A stretch of DNA of 44,715 bases. Source: DATJBF01 sp035515475 (GTDB lineage Bacteria > Verrucomicrobiota > Verrucomicrobiia > Palsa-1439). Position 1 is the first letter of the stretch. Every line of letters starts with the position of its first letter. The notes under the pieces were generated by a model. The model was not told the DNA's origin. It was given only the letters and a program-made list of their open reading frames with translations, and searched no databases. Position numbers and translations under genes: made by a program. The stretch spans positions 1-44,715 of the forward strand of contig DATJBF010000029.1 in assembly GCA_035515475.1 (NCBI GenBank), in the 5' to 3' direction. This document shows, piece by piece, positions 34,077 through 41,990 of this stretch.

Positions 34077-34717
34077 TGTCAACTGCGCCCATTGTCCGCT
34101 GTCGTCTGTATGGCTTCATCGACACGGCGTATCTCCAGGGGCGCGATCCCGGCGAAGTGGCGCGCCAATTGATTGCGGGAGGCGCGGATGTTCTCCAGGT
34201 GCGAGCGAAGAAAAGCTCGCACGCCGAACGGGTCGAGATTGCGTTGAAAACCATTGCGTTCGCGTCCGTGCCTGGCGTACCGGTCATCATCAACGACGAT
34301 ATCGACGCGGCGTTTGAGACGGGCGCGGATGGAGTTCACCTCGGGCAGGAGGATTGGGTGGCGCTTGGCAGTCGCGAGGAGCGCCAGCAGCGACTCGCCA
34401 ACATGCGGATTGTCGGCCTCAGCACCCATTCCCTCGAACAGGCACTGGTTGCCGAGCGAGATGGAGCCGATTACATCGGCGTTGGCCCGGTCTTTCCCAC
34501 CGGTACCAAGCCCGGCGTGAAGCCGGTGGGCGTTGGACTGGTGCGCGAGGTTGCGGCGCGTGTGGCCGTGCCGTTTTTCGCGATCGGCGGGATCACGCCG
34601 GCGAACGTTGGTCAGGTCCTCGAAGCCGGTGCCACGCGTGTGGCGGTTGTATCGGCGATTCTGAAGGCGCCGGATGTGGCACAGGCGGCCCGGGAGTTCA
34701 AACGAAGATTGGTGTAG
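34076..34717 (+). CDS. thiE: Thiamine phosphate synthase
   Basis: A 213-residue TIM-barrel protein starting at the ATG fused to the stop of the phosphofructokinase gene. LQVRAKKSSHAE, IINDDIDAAFETGADGVHLGQEDW, STHSLEQALVAERDGADYIGVGPVFPTGTKPG and FFAIGGITPANV are the ThiE motifs for binding the pyrimidine pyrophosphate and thiazole phosphate. It joins these to give thiamine phosphate. No TPP riboswitch is seen, as expected for an internal operon gene. Other thiamine genes are not nearby. Confidence 0.93.
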   Translation: MSTAPIVRCRLYGFIDTAYLQGRDPGEVARQLIAGGADVLQVRAKKSSHAERVEIALKTIAFASVPGVPVIINDDIDAAFETGADGVHLGQEDWVALGSREERQQRLANMRIVGLSTHSLEQALVAERDGADYIGVGPVFPTGTKPGVKPVGVGLVREVAARVAVPFFAIGGITPANVGQVLEAGATRVAVVSAILKAPDVAQAAREFKRRLV

Positions 34718-34745
34718 CCGCGCTTCTGCGAAGCGCAGAATGTAG
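34714..34745. repeat. REP-like palindrome, copy 4 (inverted orientation)
   Basis: TGTAGCCGCGCTTCTGCGAA and the following GCGCAGAA are the reverse complement of the element at 13293–13320. Stem CGCTTC-tgc-GAAGCG at 34721–34735. It starts inside the last codons of thiE and fills the short gap to the sugar kinase gene. Confidence 0.72.
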
Positions 34746-34796
34746 CCCGGGGAAGGCGCTTCACAGAAGGGCCTCGACAACGTAGCATGTGGCTTC

Positions 34797-35705
34797 ATGA
34801 GCCTTCTCATCACAGGTTCGGTGGCGCTGGACAGCGTGAAAACGCCGGTCGAGGAGCATCGCGATCTGCTGGGCGGGTCGGCCAGTTACGCGTCGGTGGC
34901 AGCGAGCTTCTTTACGTCCGTCAATATGGTCGGCATTGTCGGTACTGATTTTCCGAAGAAATACGTTGAGCTTTACGGCGCGCACGGCATCAACCTCGAC
35001 GGCCTGCAAACCGCCGAGGGCCAGACGTTCCGCTGGAGCGGCGAATACGAGTGGAATCTCAACAACCGGCGCACCTTGTCGGTGAGTCTCAACGTCTTTG
35101 AGACGTTCCGGCCCACTCTTCCCGCGGGCTACCAGAAGACGCCGTACGTGTTTCTGGCCAACATCTCGCCGCAACTGCAGATGCACGTGCTCGCTCAAGT
35201 CGACCGGCCGAAACTCGTGGTGGCCGATACGATGAACCTGTGGATCGAGACCCAGCGCGACGCGTTGGCCGAGTTGCTGGGGAAAATCGATTGTCTCGTG
35301 CTTAACGAAAGTGAAGCCCGCGAGTTCACCAAGCAGACGAGCCTGATCAAGGCCGGTCGCCAGATTCTCAGGCAGGGCCCGAAATACGTGGTCGTCAAAA
35401 AAGGCGAGCACGGCTGTCTGTTGTTTGCCGACAACCTCTTTTTCAGTGCGCCCGCCTATCCATTGGAGGACATTCGCGATCCGACGGGCGCCGGCGATTG
35501 CTTTGCGGGTGCGTTCACCGGCTATCTCGCCAAGACGAACCGGGTCGATCACGATTCGCTACGGAAAGCGGTCATTTACGGCAGTGTCGTCGCCTCGTAT
35601 TGCGTCGAGGCCTTCAGCCTTGGCCGACTCGAAACGCTCACCCCGTCCGAAATCGATCAGCGCTATCAATTCTTCAAGCTGATGAGCCATTTCGAGGGGG
35701 GATGA
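34797..35705 (+). CDS. PfkB-family carbohydrate kinase
   Basis: A 302-residue ribokinase-fold kinase. The N-terminal substrate region has GGSASYASVAASFF, and the ATP/anion-hole signature DPTGAGDCFAGAFTGYLA contains the catalytic Asp. Middle segments LNESEAREFT and VVKKGEHGCLLF fit the family. The N-terminus lacks the usual GE.. variation of ribokinase, and members of this length and type are annotated as sugar or nucleoside kinases without a firm substrate. It is separated from thiE by a REP-like palindrome, so it may have its own transcript. Confidence 0.92.
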   Translation: MSLLITGSVALDSVKTPVEEHRDLLGGSASYASVAASFFTSVNMVGIVGTDFPKKYVELYGAHGINLDGLQTAEGQTFRWSGEYEWNLNNRRTLSVSLNVFETFRPTLPAGYQKTPYVFLANISPQLQMHVLAQVDRPKLVVADTMNLWIETQRDALAELLGKIDCLVLNESEAREFTKQTSLIKAGRQILRQGPKYVVVKKGEHGCLLFADNLFFSAPAYPLEDIRDPTGAGDCFAGAFTGYLAKTNRVDHDSLRKAVIYGSVVASYCVEAFSLGRLETLTPSEIDQRYQFFKLMSHFEGG

Positions 35706-35714
35706 TCTGCCATT

Positions 35715-35766
35715 GGTAGGGACGTGCTGCTGCACGTCCGTGGCCGCGCGGCAGCGCAACCCTACC
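35715..35766. repeat. Nested palindrome in intergenic gap
   Basis: GGTAGGG at 35715 and CCCTACC at 35760–35766 bracket a perfect hairpin GGACGTGC-tgct-GCACGTCC. It lies between two convergent transcription units and may serve as a bidirectional terminator-like structure or belong to an intergenic repeat family. Confidence 0.6.
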
Positions 35767-35784
35767 GCACAGACGCTGTACCGT

Positions 35785-36006
35785 TCAAAACCCGGCGCGT
35801 TCGATTTCGCTTTCGCCGAAGAGGATTTCGTGGGCGCGCTCGTATTCGGCTTCGGGGATGAGGACGCGCGTGTCGCGGGCGAGGTCGTCGAGGTTCGGGT
35901 CAGCGGTCTTTTCTTCCATCTGCGGGTGAAGATCCCACTTCTCCAGCATCAGGACGACCATCTCGGATTTGACGGCCTGGCCGTCAAACAGTGTCCGCAG
36001 GCTCAT
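35785..36006 (-). CDS. Small protein, DUF2007-like
   Basis: A 73-residue soluble protein from the ATG at 36006, whose start overlaps the end of the DUF2017 gene by 23 bases. SEMVVLMLEKWDLHPQMEE followed by TRVLIPEAEYERAHEILFG resembles the DUF2007 putative signal-transducing fold, where a degraded loop is followed by a strand-helix pair. Third gene of a clpS–DUF2017 operon. The function is unknown; position suggests a link to proteolysis or adaptor control. Confidence 0.7.
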   Translation of the reverse strand: MSLRTLFDGQAVKSEMVVLMLEKWDLHPQMEEKTADPNLDDLARDTRVLIPEAEYERAHEILFGESEIERAGF

Positions 36007-36502
36007 CACCAGTCTCCCGTTCCACGAACAAATGCAGCAGATAGCCAAGCAAATGGATGCGAAATGCCGCCACATGTTTCGGGTTCTGCGGATCGAAGTC
36101 GGTGACGCTCATGTTCTCTTCGTCGATCTGGTGAATCTCGGCGAGGATCAGGCGCGCCTGATTAAGCGCGGTCATCCAGGCCTTGAGATGTTCGACGGGA
36201 AAAGTCATCTCGTAGGTGTCCGGGCTGGATTCGCTGGCGGCCAGACCGGCCAGGTCGCGCGCCACGGTTTCGCCGGCCGAGACGAACAGGTGACGTAGTT
36301 CGGGACTGATCATTTGCTGCCACTCCTTGTTGATCTTCTCGTCGGCGGGAGTGGGATTGGGAAAGAGGCGGTCCTGGGCGTCGGGAGAATCACGTTGTTC
36401 CAGAATCTCGGGCAGTTCGCGGAGCACGATGGCCAGCACGGGGGCGATGCCGCTGATGCGAATGTGTTTTTCGTCGAGCGGTTGGACGCGCAGTTCGATC
36501 AT
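35984..36502 (-). CDS. DUF2017 family protein, ClpS-associated
   Basis: A 172-residue mainly helical protein starting at the ATG that overlaps the clpS stop by 4 bases (ATGA). It opens MIELRVQPLDEKHIRISGI and includes PELRHLFVSAGETVARDL and YEMTFPVEHLKAWMTALNQARL, with no catalytic motif. DUF2017 genes follow clpS in actinobacteria and some other phyla, so the adjacency is a family trait. The role is undescribed; partnership with ClpS/ClpAP in N-degron recognition is inference. Confidence 0.82.
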   Translation of the reverse strand: MIELRVQPLDEKHIRISGIAPVLAIVLRELPEILEQRDSPDAQDRLFPNPTPADEKINKEWQQMISPELRHLFVSAGETVARDLAGLAASESSPDTYEMTFPVEHLKAWMTALNQARLILAEIHQIDEENMSVTDFDPQNPKHVAAFRIHLLGYLLHLFVERETGDEPADTV

Positions 36503-36807
36503 GCCTCGGACTTCTCCATCGTCGCGAGCAGTTGATAGCCGTGCAGTTGGTGGACGTAATGCTCGGCTTGTTCGCGTCCGCCCGACCAGACGAGCGAGCG
36601 GCCTTGGTTGTGGACTTCGAGCATGTGCCGCTCGGCTTTCGGGCGCGGATACCCGAACACGCGCATGAACACCATCGTCACGTAGCTCATCAGGTTGATC
36701 GGATCGTTGTGGACGATGACGTTCCACGGCGTGGCGAGTTCCTCCTTCGTCTTTGTGTCGTCGATCTGGATGACGCCCGGCTGTCCGGTTTCGAATGGCT
36801 GTGCCAT
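36499..36807 (-). CDS. clpS: ATP-dependent Clp protease adaptor ClpS
   Basis: A 102-residue ClpS. The core reads PWNVIVHNDPINLMSYVTMVFMRVFG, with the Asn-Asp pair that holds the substrate N-terminus, and the helix AERHMLEVHNQGRSLVWSG, with the His that contacts it. ClpS delivers proteins with bulky N-terminal residues to the ClpA/ClpC unfoldase. It heads the three-gene operon with DUF2017 and the DUF2007-like gene. Confidence 0.96.
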   Translation of the reverse strand: MAQPFETGQPGVIQIDDTKTKEELATPWNVIVHNDPINLMSYVTMVFMRVFGYPRPKAERHMLEVHNQGRSLVWSGGREQAEHYVHQLHGYQLLATMEKSEA

Positions 36808-36893
36808 ATCGCCGGTAACATATCAGACGGGGTCGGCTTTACCAACTTTGGCTTGATTTGAACGAAGAACTGGCGAGAATGAGGGAATACGAG

Positions 36894-36967
36894 GCGGGCG
36901 TAGCATAGTGGAAATGCACCGGCTTCCCAAGCCGGCGAGGAGGGTTCGATTCCCTTCGCCCGCTCCA
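36894..36967 (+). tRNA. tRNA-Gly (anticodon CCC)
   Basis: GCGGGCG pairs with CGCCCGC, followed by discriminator T and encoded CCA (36965–36967). The anticodon arm CCGGC-TTCCCAA-GCCGG gives anticodon CCC, reading GGG. T-loop GGTTCGATTCC is present. The region 3' of it is accessory in character, which is where integrating elements often enter. Confidence 0.97.
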
Positions 36968-37213
36968 ACTTCTCTTGGCTCTGCAATTCGCACAGGCGGC
37001 TGGTATGCGGCGGGTTGTGCTGGTTGTTTTGCTCCCGGAACGCTCTGGCTCGGTTTTTCCTACCTCACCCGAAAGGGGCGTTTTATTGCCATCGGGTGAG
37101 TGCCGGGGTGAGTGCTGTTGGGGCGAGTGTGGGGGCGAGATTCAGCGGGGAACTGGGCGGGGGAACTGCGGCGGTTGTTCGTTGGACTGATCTGGTTAGC
37201 CCACCGGAGGGTG
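36968..37213. other. Gene-free gap after tRNA-Gly with inverted repeat
   Basis: No credible gene. CTCACCCG at 37064–37071 is inverted as CGGGTGAG at 37093–37100. A G-rich stretch at 37150–37174 (GAACTGGGCGGGGGAACTGC...) closely resembles 38502–38523 near the first duplicated leader. Confidence 0.5.
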
Positions 37214-37993
37214 TCAGCGAAATGCTCCGTAAATCGAGTCACAGTCACAACGCCAAAAACACTCGGGATGAGAAAAGCCGCTCGCCTTCAACTCGGCGAT
37301 ATGCCACTCCAATGGCAAACCTTCCTCAACTCCGCCATCCCACCCGCCAATCACACGCTCGGTAATCCGCCGCTGCCCAGAAAGTCCAAGTGCGGTCGTA
37401 TACGCTTCCCAAAAACCGTCCCAATCCTCACCGTCCTGCTTTGCCTCTACACGTCGCATCTTATCTCGGTTCTGCTCCCAGAACTTCTGAACTTGCGTCT
37501 GCTGGCTAGCAACATGGTCTGCGTTTACGAAGAGACCGCCTGAACGCAACAAAGTTGAAAGCTGACGATACAAACCTGCTAACTGAACCTCCGTGAGCCA
37601 ATGCAATGCTGTCGCAGAGATCACCGCATCCACCGAAGCAGGCAACTGCGCTCGCCAATCCGCCGAGCGCAAATCCGCAAGGATGAGCCGTGCTCGTGCT
37701 CCGTATGAATGCAATCGCTGCTGCGCCAGCGGCAAAAGCACCGGGTCAAAATCAACCCCATAAATCTCTGCCTCGGGAAAAGCATCCAAAAACGGATGCA
37801 TCAAACTGCCGGTGCCGCAGCCTAAATCAAGAACCCGCTTGACTGGATTCACTGTCTCACGAACCAAGCCAACGAGTAACTGAATGCGCTCGGTGCGTCG
37901 AACGAGGTATCGCTCCTGCATTTTATCCCAACGCTCAACCCAATGCTGCCACGGGATGTTGCTTGGAAGCTGCAATGGTTTCGTAGTGCTCAT
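37214..37993 (-). CDS. Class I SAM-dependent methyltransferase
   Basis: A 259-residue Rossmann-fold methyltransferase. SAM-binding motif I is RVLDLGCGTGSLMHPF, motif II includes IYGVDFDP, then LILADLRS and DAVISATALHWLTE, the last being the methyltransferase type 11/12 pattern seen in trans-aconitate-like and small-molecule enzymes. The ATG at 37993 is preferred to one 15 bases upstream. Codon use and base composition shift towards lower GC compared with the genes before tRNA-Gly. It lies downstream of two genes of unrelated type on the same strand, in a presumably acquired stretch. Substrate unknown. Confidence 0.9.
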   Translation of the reverse strand: MSTTKPLQLPSNIPWQHWVERWDKMQERYLVRRTERIQLLVGLVRETVNPVKRVLDLGCGTGSLMHPFLDAFPEAEIYGVDFDPVLLPLAQQRLHSYGARARLILADLRSADWRAQLPASVDAVISATALHWLTEVQLAGLYRQLSTLLRSGGLFVNADHVASQQTQVQKFWEQNRDKMRRVEAKQDGEDWDGFWEAYTTALGLSGQRRITERVIGGWDGGVEEGLPLEWHIAELKASGFSHPECFWRCDCDSIYGAFR

Positions 37994-38069
37994 GTGATGA
38001 TTGACCAATCCGTCTACCGTCCCCGCTCAGCGACCGCCGCTGGCGAGCAGGGGGTGGGTCGGTGGTTGG

Positions 38070-38423
38070 TCAGGGAGTAATCTTCGATTGTTTGTTTGGC
38101 ACTCCGCTAAGACGCCCTCCTGTGGAATGAACGACGAGCGAAACAATCGCGGCAGAAACGATAAACCACCACACAAGAGCAAATATAACTGCTGCCCGAG
38201 AGAACTTAGATCTCGGCTGCCCTCGCCTAGAGCGCACTTGGAAAGTAATCGCCATCGCCATGACGATCACCATCAGGAGGATACTGTAGGCGTCTCCCTT
38301 CCAATCCCTGTTGGTCTGCGTAGCGACCACAAGGACTGCGGCAAGGAGATAGAGCACCACCGAAATCACCGAGTAAAACTCGGCTCGCGTTATCCCATCA
38401 ACAGGTTTTTGTTCATCAGCCAT
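38070..38423 (-). CDS. Small membrane protein, unknown
   Basis: A 117-residue protein that I do not recognise. Three hydrophobic helices are visible: VISVVLYLLAAVLVVATQ, YSILLMVIVMAMAITF and AAVIFALVWWFIVSAAIVSL, joined by basic loops (RSRRGQPRSKFSR). Preceded by AGCGGAGG. Its upstream region holds a 52-base sequence nearly identical to that in front of the 230-residue gene at 38540, so the two share a leader or promoter. No functional clue. Confidence 0.6.
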   Translation of the reverse strand: MADEQKPVDGITRAEFYSVISVVLYLLAAVLVVATQTNRDWKGDAYSILLMVIVMAMAITFQVRSRRGQPRSKFSRAAVIFALVWWFIVSAAIVSLVVHSTGGRLSGVPNKQSKITP

Positions 38424-38441
38424 AGTTGCATCCTCCGCTCC

Positions 38442-38493
38442 CGCTCAACGAGCAAATTCTGCTGCCGATGCTGCTGTTACGCAAGCCAAAGGA
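38442..38493. repeat. Duplicated 52-bp leader, copy 1
   Basis: Begins CGCTCAACGAGCAAATTCTG and ends CAAGCCAAAGGA; 49 of 52 bases match the copy at 39247–39298. On the minus strand it ends 18 bases before the ATG of the 117-residue gene. A weaker relative (CGCTCAGCGA) occurs at 38024, before the methyltransferase. Confidence 0.85.
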
Positions 38494-38539
38494 TGGGGGC
38501 GGAATGGGCGGGGGAAATGGCGGCTTACGGGCGGGGACT

Positions 38540-39232
38540 TTATCTCACACACGTTACTCCTATCAGCGAACCGTTTGTACCAAAACCCATCAAACGTCTG
38601 AACTCTGACTCGCTACAGAGCTTCCCCTCAAAGTAGTATCTCATCACCCAACGTCTCTCTATCTCGTCATTCTCTTGCATAGCACCCTTCCACACTTTGC
38701 CATCCCGATACTCTGCAAGCCAAGGCTTGAACTCCCAGAAATTGCACAACCCCGACCAAGGCTCTCCATCCCTCCACTCACAGGTGCGTATTAGCTTGCC
38801 CTTGGCATCATAGAAGTTTTGAACGCCATGCCTCTTACCATCCTTGTAAGACGACTCAACGATCCTCCTGTCATCGTAATAATCACGCCATACCCCAGAA
38901 AAATGCTCGGGCGGCCAGCCAAAGGCATATGGGATGCGAGCATACCGGTGAGTCATGAACGCCCATTGGCCCCACCAAGGAGGAAGGAAACAAACCGTCA
39001 GGGTTGCCGAGAGAAAGAATAGGGTCAATGCCACCGCTCTCTTTGCCATCTGCGCCCGCCCACTGACCGAGGCGGCAAGGGAGCCCGCAATAATCGCCGA
39101 GAGTATGCAGGCAAGCAAAAGAGAGCCGGGCGAAACCCACTTTGAATAACGTCCCCAATCGCCTAATCTGACAAACGAAACCGAATAAAAGACCAACAAG
39201 CCTGTTCCAACTGCTAATGCGTTTCTCAGCAT
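38540..39232 (-). CDS. Membrane protein with MORN-like C-terminal repeats
   Basis: About 230 residues from the ATG at 39232 (GCAGGAG 9 bases upstream). The first 100 residues hold three hydrophobic helices (ALAVGTGLLVFYSVSFV, SLLLACILSAIIAGSLAASV, AVALTLFFLSATLTVCF). The C-terminal half has several Trp-, Tyr- and Gly-rich strands of MORN/YwqK type: VWRDYYDDRRIVESSYKDGK, then NFYDAKGKLIRTCEWRDGE, then EYRDGKVWKG. Such strands form antiparallel beta sheets that may bind lipids or proteins. No known family assigned. Expressed from a leader shared with the 38070 gene. Confidence 0.65.
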   Translation of the reverse strand: MLRNALAVGTGLLVFYSVSFVRLGDWGRYSKWVSPGSLLLACILSAIIAGSLAASVSGRAQMAKRAVALTLFFLSATLTVCFLPPWWGQWAFMTHRYARIPYAFGWPPEHFSGVWRDYYDDRRIVESSYKDGKRHGVQNFYDAKGKLIRTCEWRDGEPWSGLCNFWEFKPWLAEYRDGKVWKGAMQENDEIERRWVMRYYFEGKLCSESEFRRLMGFGTNGSLIGVTCVR

Positions 39233-39246
39233 CCTGCATTCTCCTG

Positions 39247-39298
39247 CGCTCAACGAGCAAATTCTGCTGCTGATGCTGCCATTACGCAAGCCAAAGGA
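39247..39298. repeat. Duplicated 52-bp leader, copy 2
   Basis: Differs from the copy at 38442 at three positions. Ends 14 bases before the ATG of the 230-residue gene on the minus strand. GTTGAGC, read on the minus strand, is at the gene-proximal end of both copies. Confidence 0.85.
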
Positions 39299-39324
39299 AG
39301 GAGGGATAGATTGCGTTCAACGGG

Positions 39325-39954
39325 CTACGATGAGCGGCGCAATCGGCGAGTGCCGAGGAGAGCGAGGACGCCCAGAGCCAGCAGGCTCCATGTAGCGGGC
39401 TCGGGGATTACGGAAACGGTTACGGAAAATAAGCCGCTGTTGTCATTGAACCATCCGGGTATAACCTCATCGTTATATCCCAAAAACAACCTGCCGCTTG
39501 TGGAAACCTCTTTGCTGTATGATGTTCCTATAAACCCCACCCCATAACCGGGCAAGCCTTCCGGAACAGGCGTGCCAGTCCCGACATCGGTCGTTCCGCC
39601 TATCTTGCCAATAAGACTATGAATCATCGTGTTCGGAATAACTGTGTCCGATAAGAAATTGTTGCCCGTCCAATCTCCTCCGTTGGCATCCGACGAATAG
39701 CCAAAGCCGTTGTTTGTATCGTAAACGACAATACCAGTCGCAGTAATGTCCAGTTCGGAACCGGCGGAAATATCGATGCCCGTGTCATACCACGGAGCTG
39801 CGCTGGGGACATCGAATGTATAGATGGCTGCGGATGCCCGTGGGGCGAATATTGCGAACATCGAGAGCAGGACAACCGCTCTCACCAACGCATGGTTGAG
39901 TCTGTTGCCATCGTTTACGGGGTTTCTTTTCTGTGTTGATGTTGGTTGTTTCAT
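39325..39954 (-). CDS. PEP-CTERM protein with LecA-like carbohydrate-binding domain
   Basis: About 209 residues from the ATG at 39954 (AAGGGG upstream); an ATG at 39972 is also possible. A signal peptide ends at APRASA. The mature domain, YTFDVPSAAPWYDTGIDISA, LIGKIGGTTDVG, SGRLFLGYNDE and DNSGLFSVTVSV, has the pattern of PA-IL (LecA) galactose-binding lectin-like domains. The C-terminus is a complete PEP-CTERM tag: PEPATWSLLALGVLALLG then TRRLRRSS. It should be exported, recognised by an exosortase encoded at 14650 or 20215, and attached to or secreted with the cell-surface polymer. The DNA of the tag region is almost the same as in the next gene. Confidence 0.87.
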   Translation of the reverse strand: MKQPTSTQKRNPVNDGNRLNHALVRAVVLLSMFAIFAPRASAAIYTFDVPSAAPWYDTGIDISAGSELDITATGIVVYDTNNGFGYSSDANGGDWTGNNFLSDTVIPNTMIHSLIGKIGGTTDVGTGTPVPEGLPGYGVGFIGTSYSKEVSTSGRLFLGYNDEVIPGWFNDNSGLFSVTVSVIPEPATWSLLALGVLALLGTRRLRRSS

Positions 39955-39988
39955 GTTGGTCGTCCCCTTCATGGATCAGCGCAGCGGA

Positions 39989-40915
39989 TCAGGAGGAACG
40001 GCGCAGGCGGCGGGTGCCGAGGAGAGCGAGGATGCCCAGAGCCAGTAGAGAAGAAGTGGCGGGTTCGGGGACTTGGATGGCGATAAATCTCGGACGATCC
40101 AGACCCGAGACAAATACCGAACTGTTTCCGCTGGAGTCAAACTTTTCGACAGTGCCAAAAACGATATCCGACACGAAGAGGTTCCCATTGCTATCAAATG
40201 CCAAGCCGCTATAGTAATGCCCGCCCGGGTTGTCGCCGAAGACCGACCCGTTTCCACTTGGGTCGAATTTCATAATCCTGCCAGCCGACCAGCTTCCCGA
40301 AGCAGCATTCGCCACGTACAGATTGCCGCTAGTGTCAAAAGCAAGTCCCGCCGGGCGATTCAAACCCGAATTGACGAAGATCGTGGTGCTGCCGCTTGGG
40401 TCGATCTTCGCAATTGAATCCCCGCCCCAATTGGCAACATAAAGGTTGCCGCTGCCATCAAATGCCAGTCCCTTTGGATTATCCAGATTCGAGTCGGCGA
40501 AGACGGAACTGTTTCCATTGGGATCCAATTTCACAATTGTATTGCTCCAGTAATTCGCAACATACAGGTTACCGCTGCTGTCAAAGGCAAGGCCAACAGG
40601 ACTATTTATACCCGAACTGGCGTCTGCGAAGACGGAACTGTTTCCATTGGGATCCAATTTCACAATCGTCGTGTTCCACCAGTCCACTACGAACAGATTA
40701 CCGCTGCCGTCAAACGCCATGCCGTTTGGACGATCGACGCCGGAACTGGGGCCCGCAAAGATCATCGCGTTCCCGCCCTCATCGTATTTCATTACTGCGT
40801 CAACACTGTCTCCGTCATCGGACACGTAAATGTAATCGGCGTATGCGGAGTCCTTGACGAGCAGCGAACAGATCAGCACAAAAAGTCCGAAAGAAAATGC
40901 TTTCCCTCGCTTCAT
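39989..40915 (-). CDS. PEP-CTERM protein with NHL-type beta-propeller
   Basis: A 308-residue exported protein. Signal peptide to about residue 26 (KDSAYA). It then has six or seven repeats of about 40 residues built on RPNGMAFDGSGNLFVVD, the NHL/SMP-30-like propeller pattern. The tail is a PEP-CTERM tag, PEPATSSLLALGILALLG then TRRLRRSS. Within the gene two DNA segments of about 40 bases are identical 129 bases (43 codons) apart, pointing to recent repeat duplication or gene conversion. It sits 34 bases upstream of the other PEP-CTERM gene on the same strand. Likely a surface-sorted binding protein. Confidence 0.9.
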   Translation of the reverse strand: MKRGKAFSFGLFVLICSLLVKDSAYADYIYVSDDGDSVDAVMKYDEGGNAMIFAGPSSGVDRPNGMAFDGSGNLFVVDWWNTTIVKLDPNGNSSVFADASSGINSPVGLAFDSSGNLYVANYWSNTIVKLDPNGNSSVFADSNLDNPKGLAFDGSGNLYVANWGGDSIAKIDPSGSTTIFVNSGLNRPAGLAFDTSGNLYVANAASGSWSAGRIMKFDPSGNGSVFGDNPGGHYYSGLAFDSNGNLFVSDIVFGTVEKFDSSGNSSVFVSGLDRPRFIAIQVPEPATSSLLALGILALLGTRRLRRSS

Positions 40916-41024
40916 AGCCTCTAAAATCCTCGCCTAGCGGGGCGAATTATAGGGCAAGCTGGATCAGGATTTCAAGACCAAAGGGGGCCGGTGCCAGAAG
41001 GAATCAGGTTGGAAGCCCTAGATT

Positions 41025-41050
41025 GGGGGATTATATACTTGCCTCAAAAC
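41025..41050 (+). repeat. Left terminal inverted repeat of the IS1595 element
   Basis: GGGGGATTATATACTTG-C-CTCAAAAC; the single difference from the right end is the C at position 18 (A in the right copy). The TATATA in the repeat could also act as an outward or inward promoter element. Confidence 0.9.
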
Positions 41051-41087
41051 GGGGGGATGATCTACATTCCACCCAAGGCGGTGGCGA

Positions 41088-41990
41088 ATGAGATGCCTCC
41101 GCACAACGGCGAGGCAAGAGGTTGCTGAATGGGAAGCATTGTTCCCTAACGGTGTATTCGTGCATCTGGTTATTTATGCTGACGAGTCGGGGACGCATGA
41201 CAGAACTGGGGAAGAACGCGGAGCGCGAGAAGCTGTTTTAGGAGGTATAGCTGGACTCCGTGATAACTGGCTCTCGTTCCGTAACGGGTGGGGTGCGGTC
41301 TTGGAAAAATACAACGCGACATATTTCCATTACCGTAAATGGCGGGCGGCTGACAGAGTAATAAGGCTAAAAGAGGATGCGGCTTCCGACTTCAATGAGA
41401 ATCCATATAGAAGTTGGAGCGCTGAAGATTTGCGTGCCTTTATCATTGAGCTGGCTACAGTCGCCGGAAGCGGTGATTATATTCCCGTCGGAAGTCACGT
41501 ATTCACTCAACGGTTTTATCGAGCAAAGATCAAGGGCGACGTGGCGTTGACTTCTGACCCGTACGAGCGCATGGCTAATGACTTTTTCTCATCGACAATT
41601 GACATCATTGGCAAATTGCGCCCTCCTTGGAAGAGGCTGCCGGTCAATTTCATTTTTGATGGGCCGCCAAAAGACCCTCGGTGGAGACATACGATCAGTG
41701 ATGCTTTTGAAGCTCATAAGCGGCAAAATCCTCGATCAACCTTCTCGTGGGGATGTACAGATAAAACAGACCCAGAAAACTTTCCACTACAGGCCGCTGA
41801 TCTGGTTGCGTATCGAGGCCGCATCGCGGCGGGTAGTTGGCTTGACCTAAATCCTGATGCTTTCTGGCTCGAAGTCGATGGCCATATTTTCAAATCCGTC
41901 TTTGACTGGATGACGGCCCACAAGGAAATAATGCTGCCTTATATATTGTCTGGAGGCCTTTTTGATTATGACGAATACAAAGACAGGTGA
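41088..41990 (+). CDS. DUF3800 family protein (passenger gene)
   Basis: A 300-residue protein; the GTG at 41160 is an alternative start that would put the family's opening strand, LVIYADESGTHD, near the N-terminus. That acidic strand, the FHYRKWR segment, FIFDGPPKDPRW and FPLQAADLVAYRGR are the conserved DUF3800 blocks; the D..E and final LQAADLVAY pattern suggests an RNase H-like nuclease fold, though activity is unproven. DUF3800 genes are often found on mobile elements and in defence or accessory loci. First gene after the left end of the IS1595 element; the 53-residue gene overlaps its end. Lower GC than the core genes. Confidence 0.85.
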   Translation: MRCLRTTARQEVAEWEALFPNGVFVHLVIYADESGTHDRTGEERGAREAVLGGIAGLRDNWLSFRNGWGAVLEKYNATYFHYRKWRAADRVIRLKEDAASDFNENPYRSWSAEDLRAFIIELATVAGSGDYIPVGSHVFTQRFYRAKIKGDVALTSDPYERMANDFFSSTIDIIGKLRPPWKRLPVNFIFDGPPKDPRWRHTISDAFEAHKRQNPRSTFSWGCTDKTDPENFPLQAADLVAYRGRIAAGSWLDLNPDAFWLEVDGHIFKSVFDWMTAHKEIMLPYILSGGLFDYDEYKDR

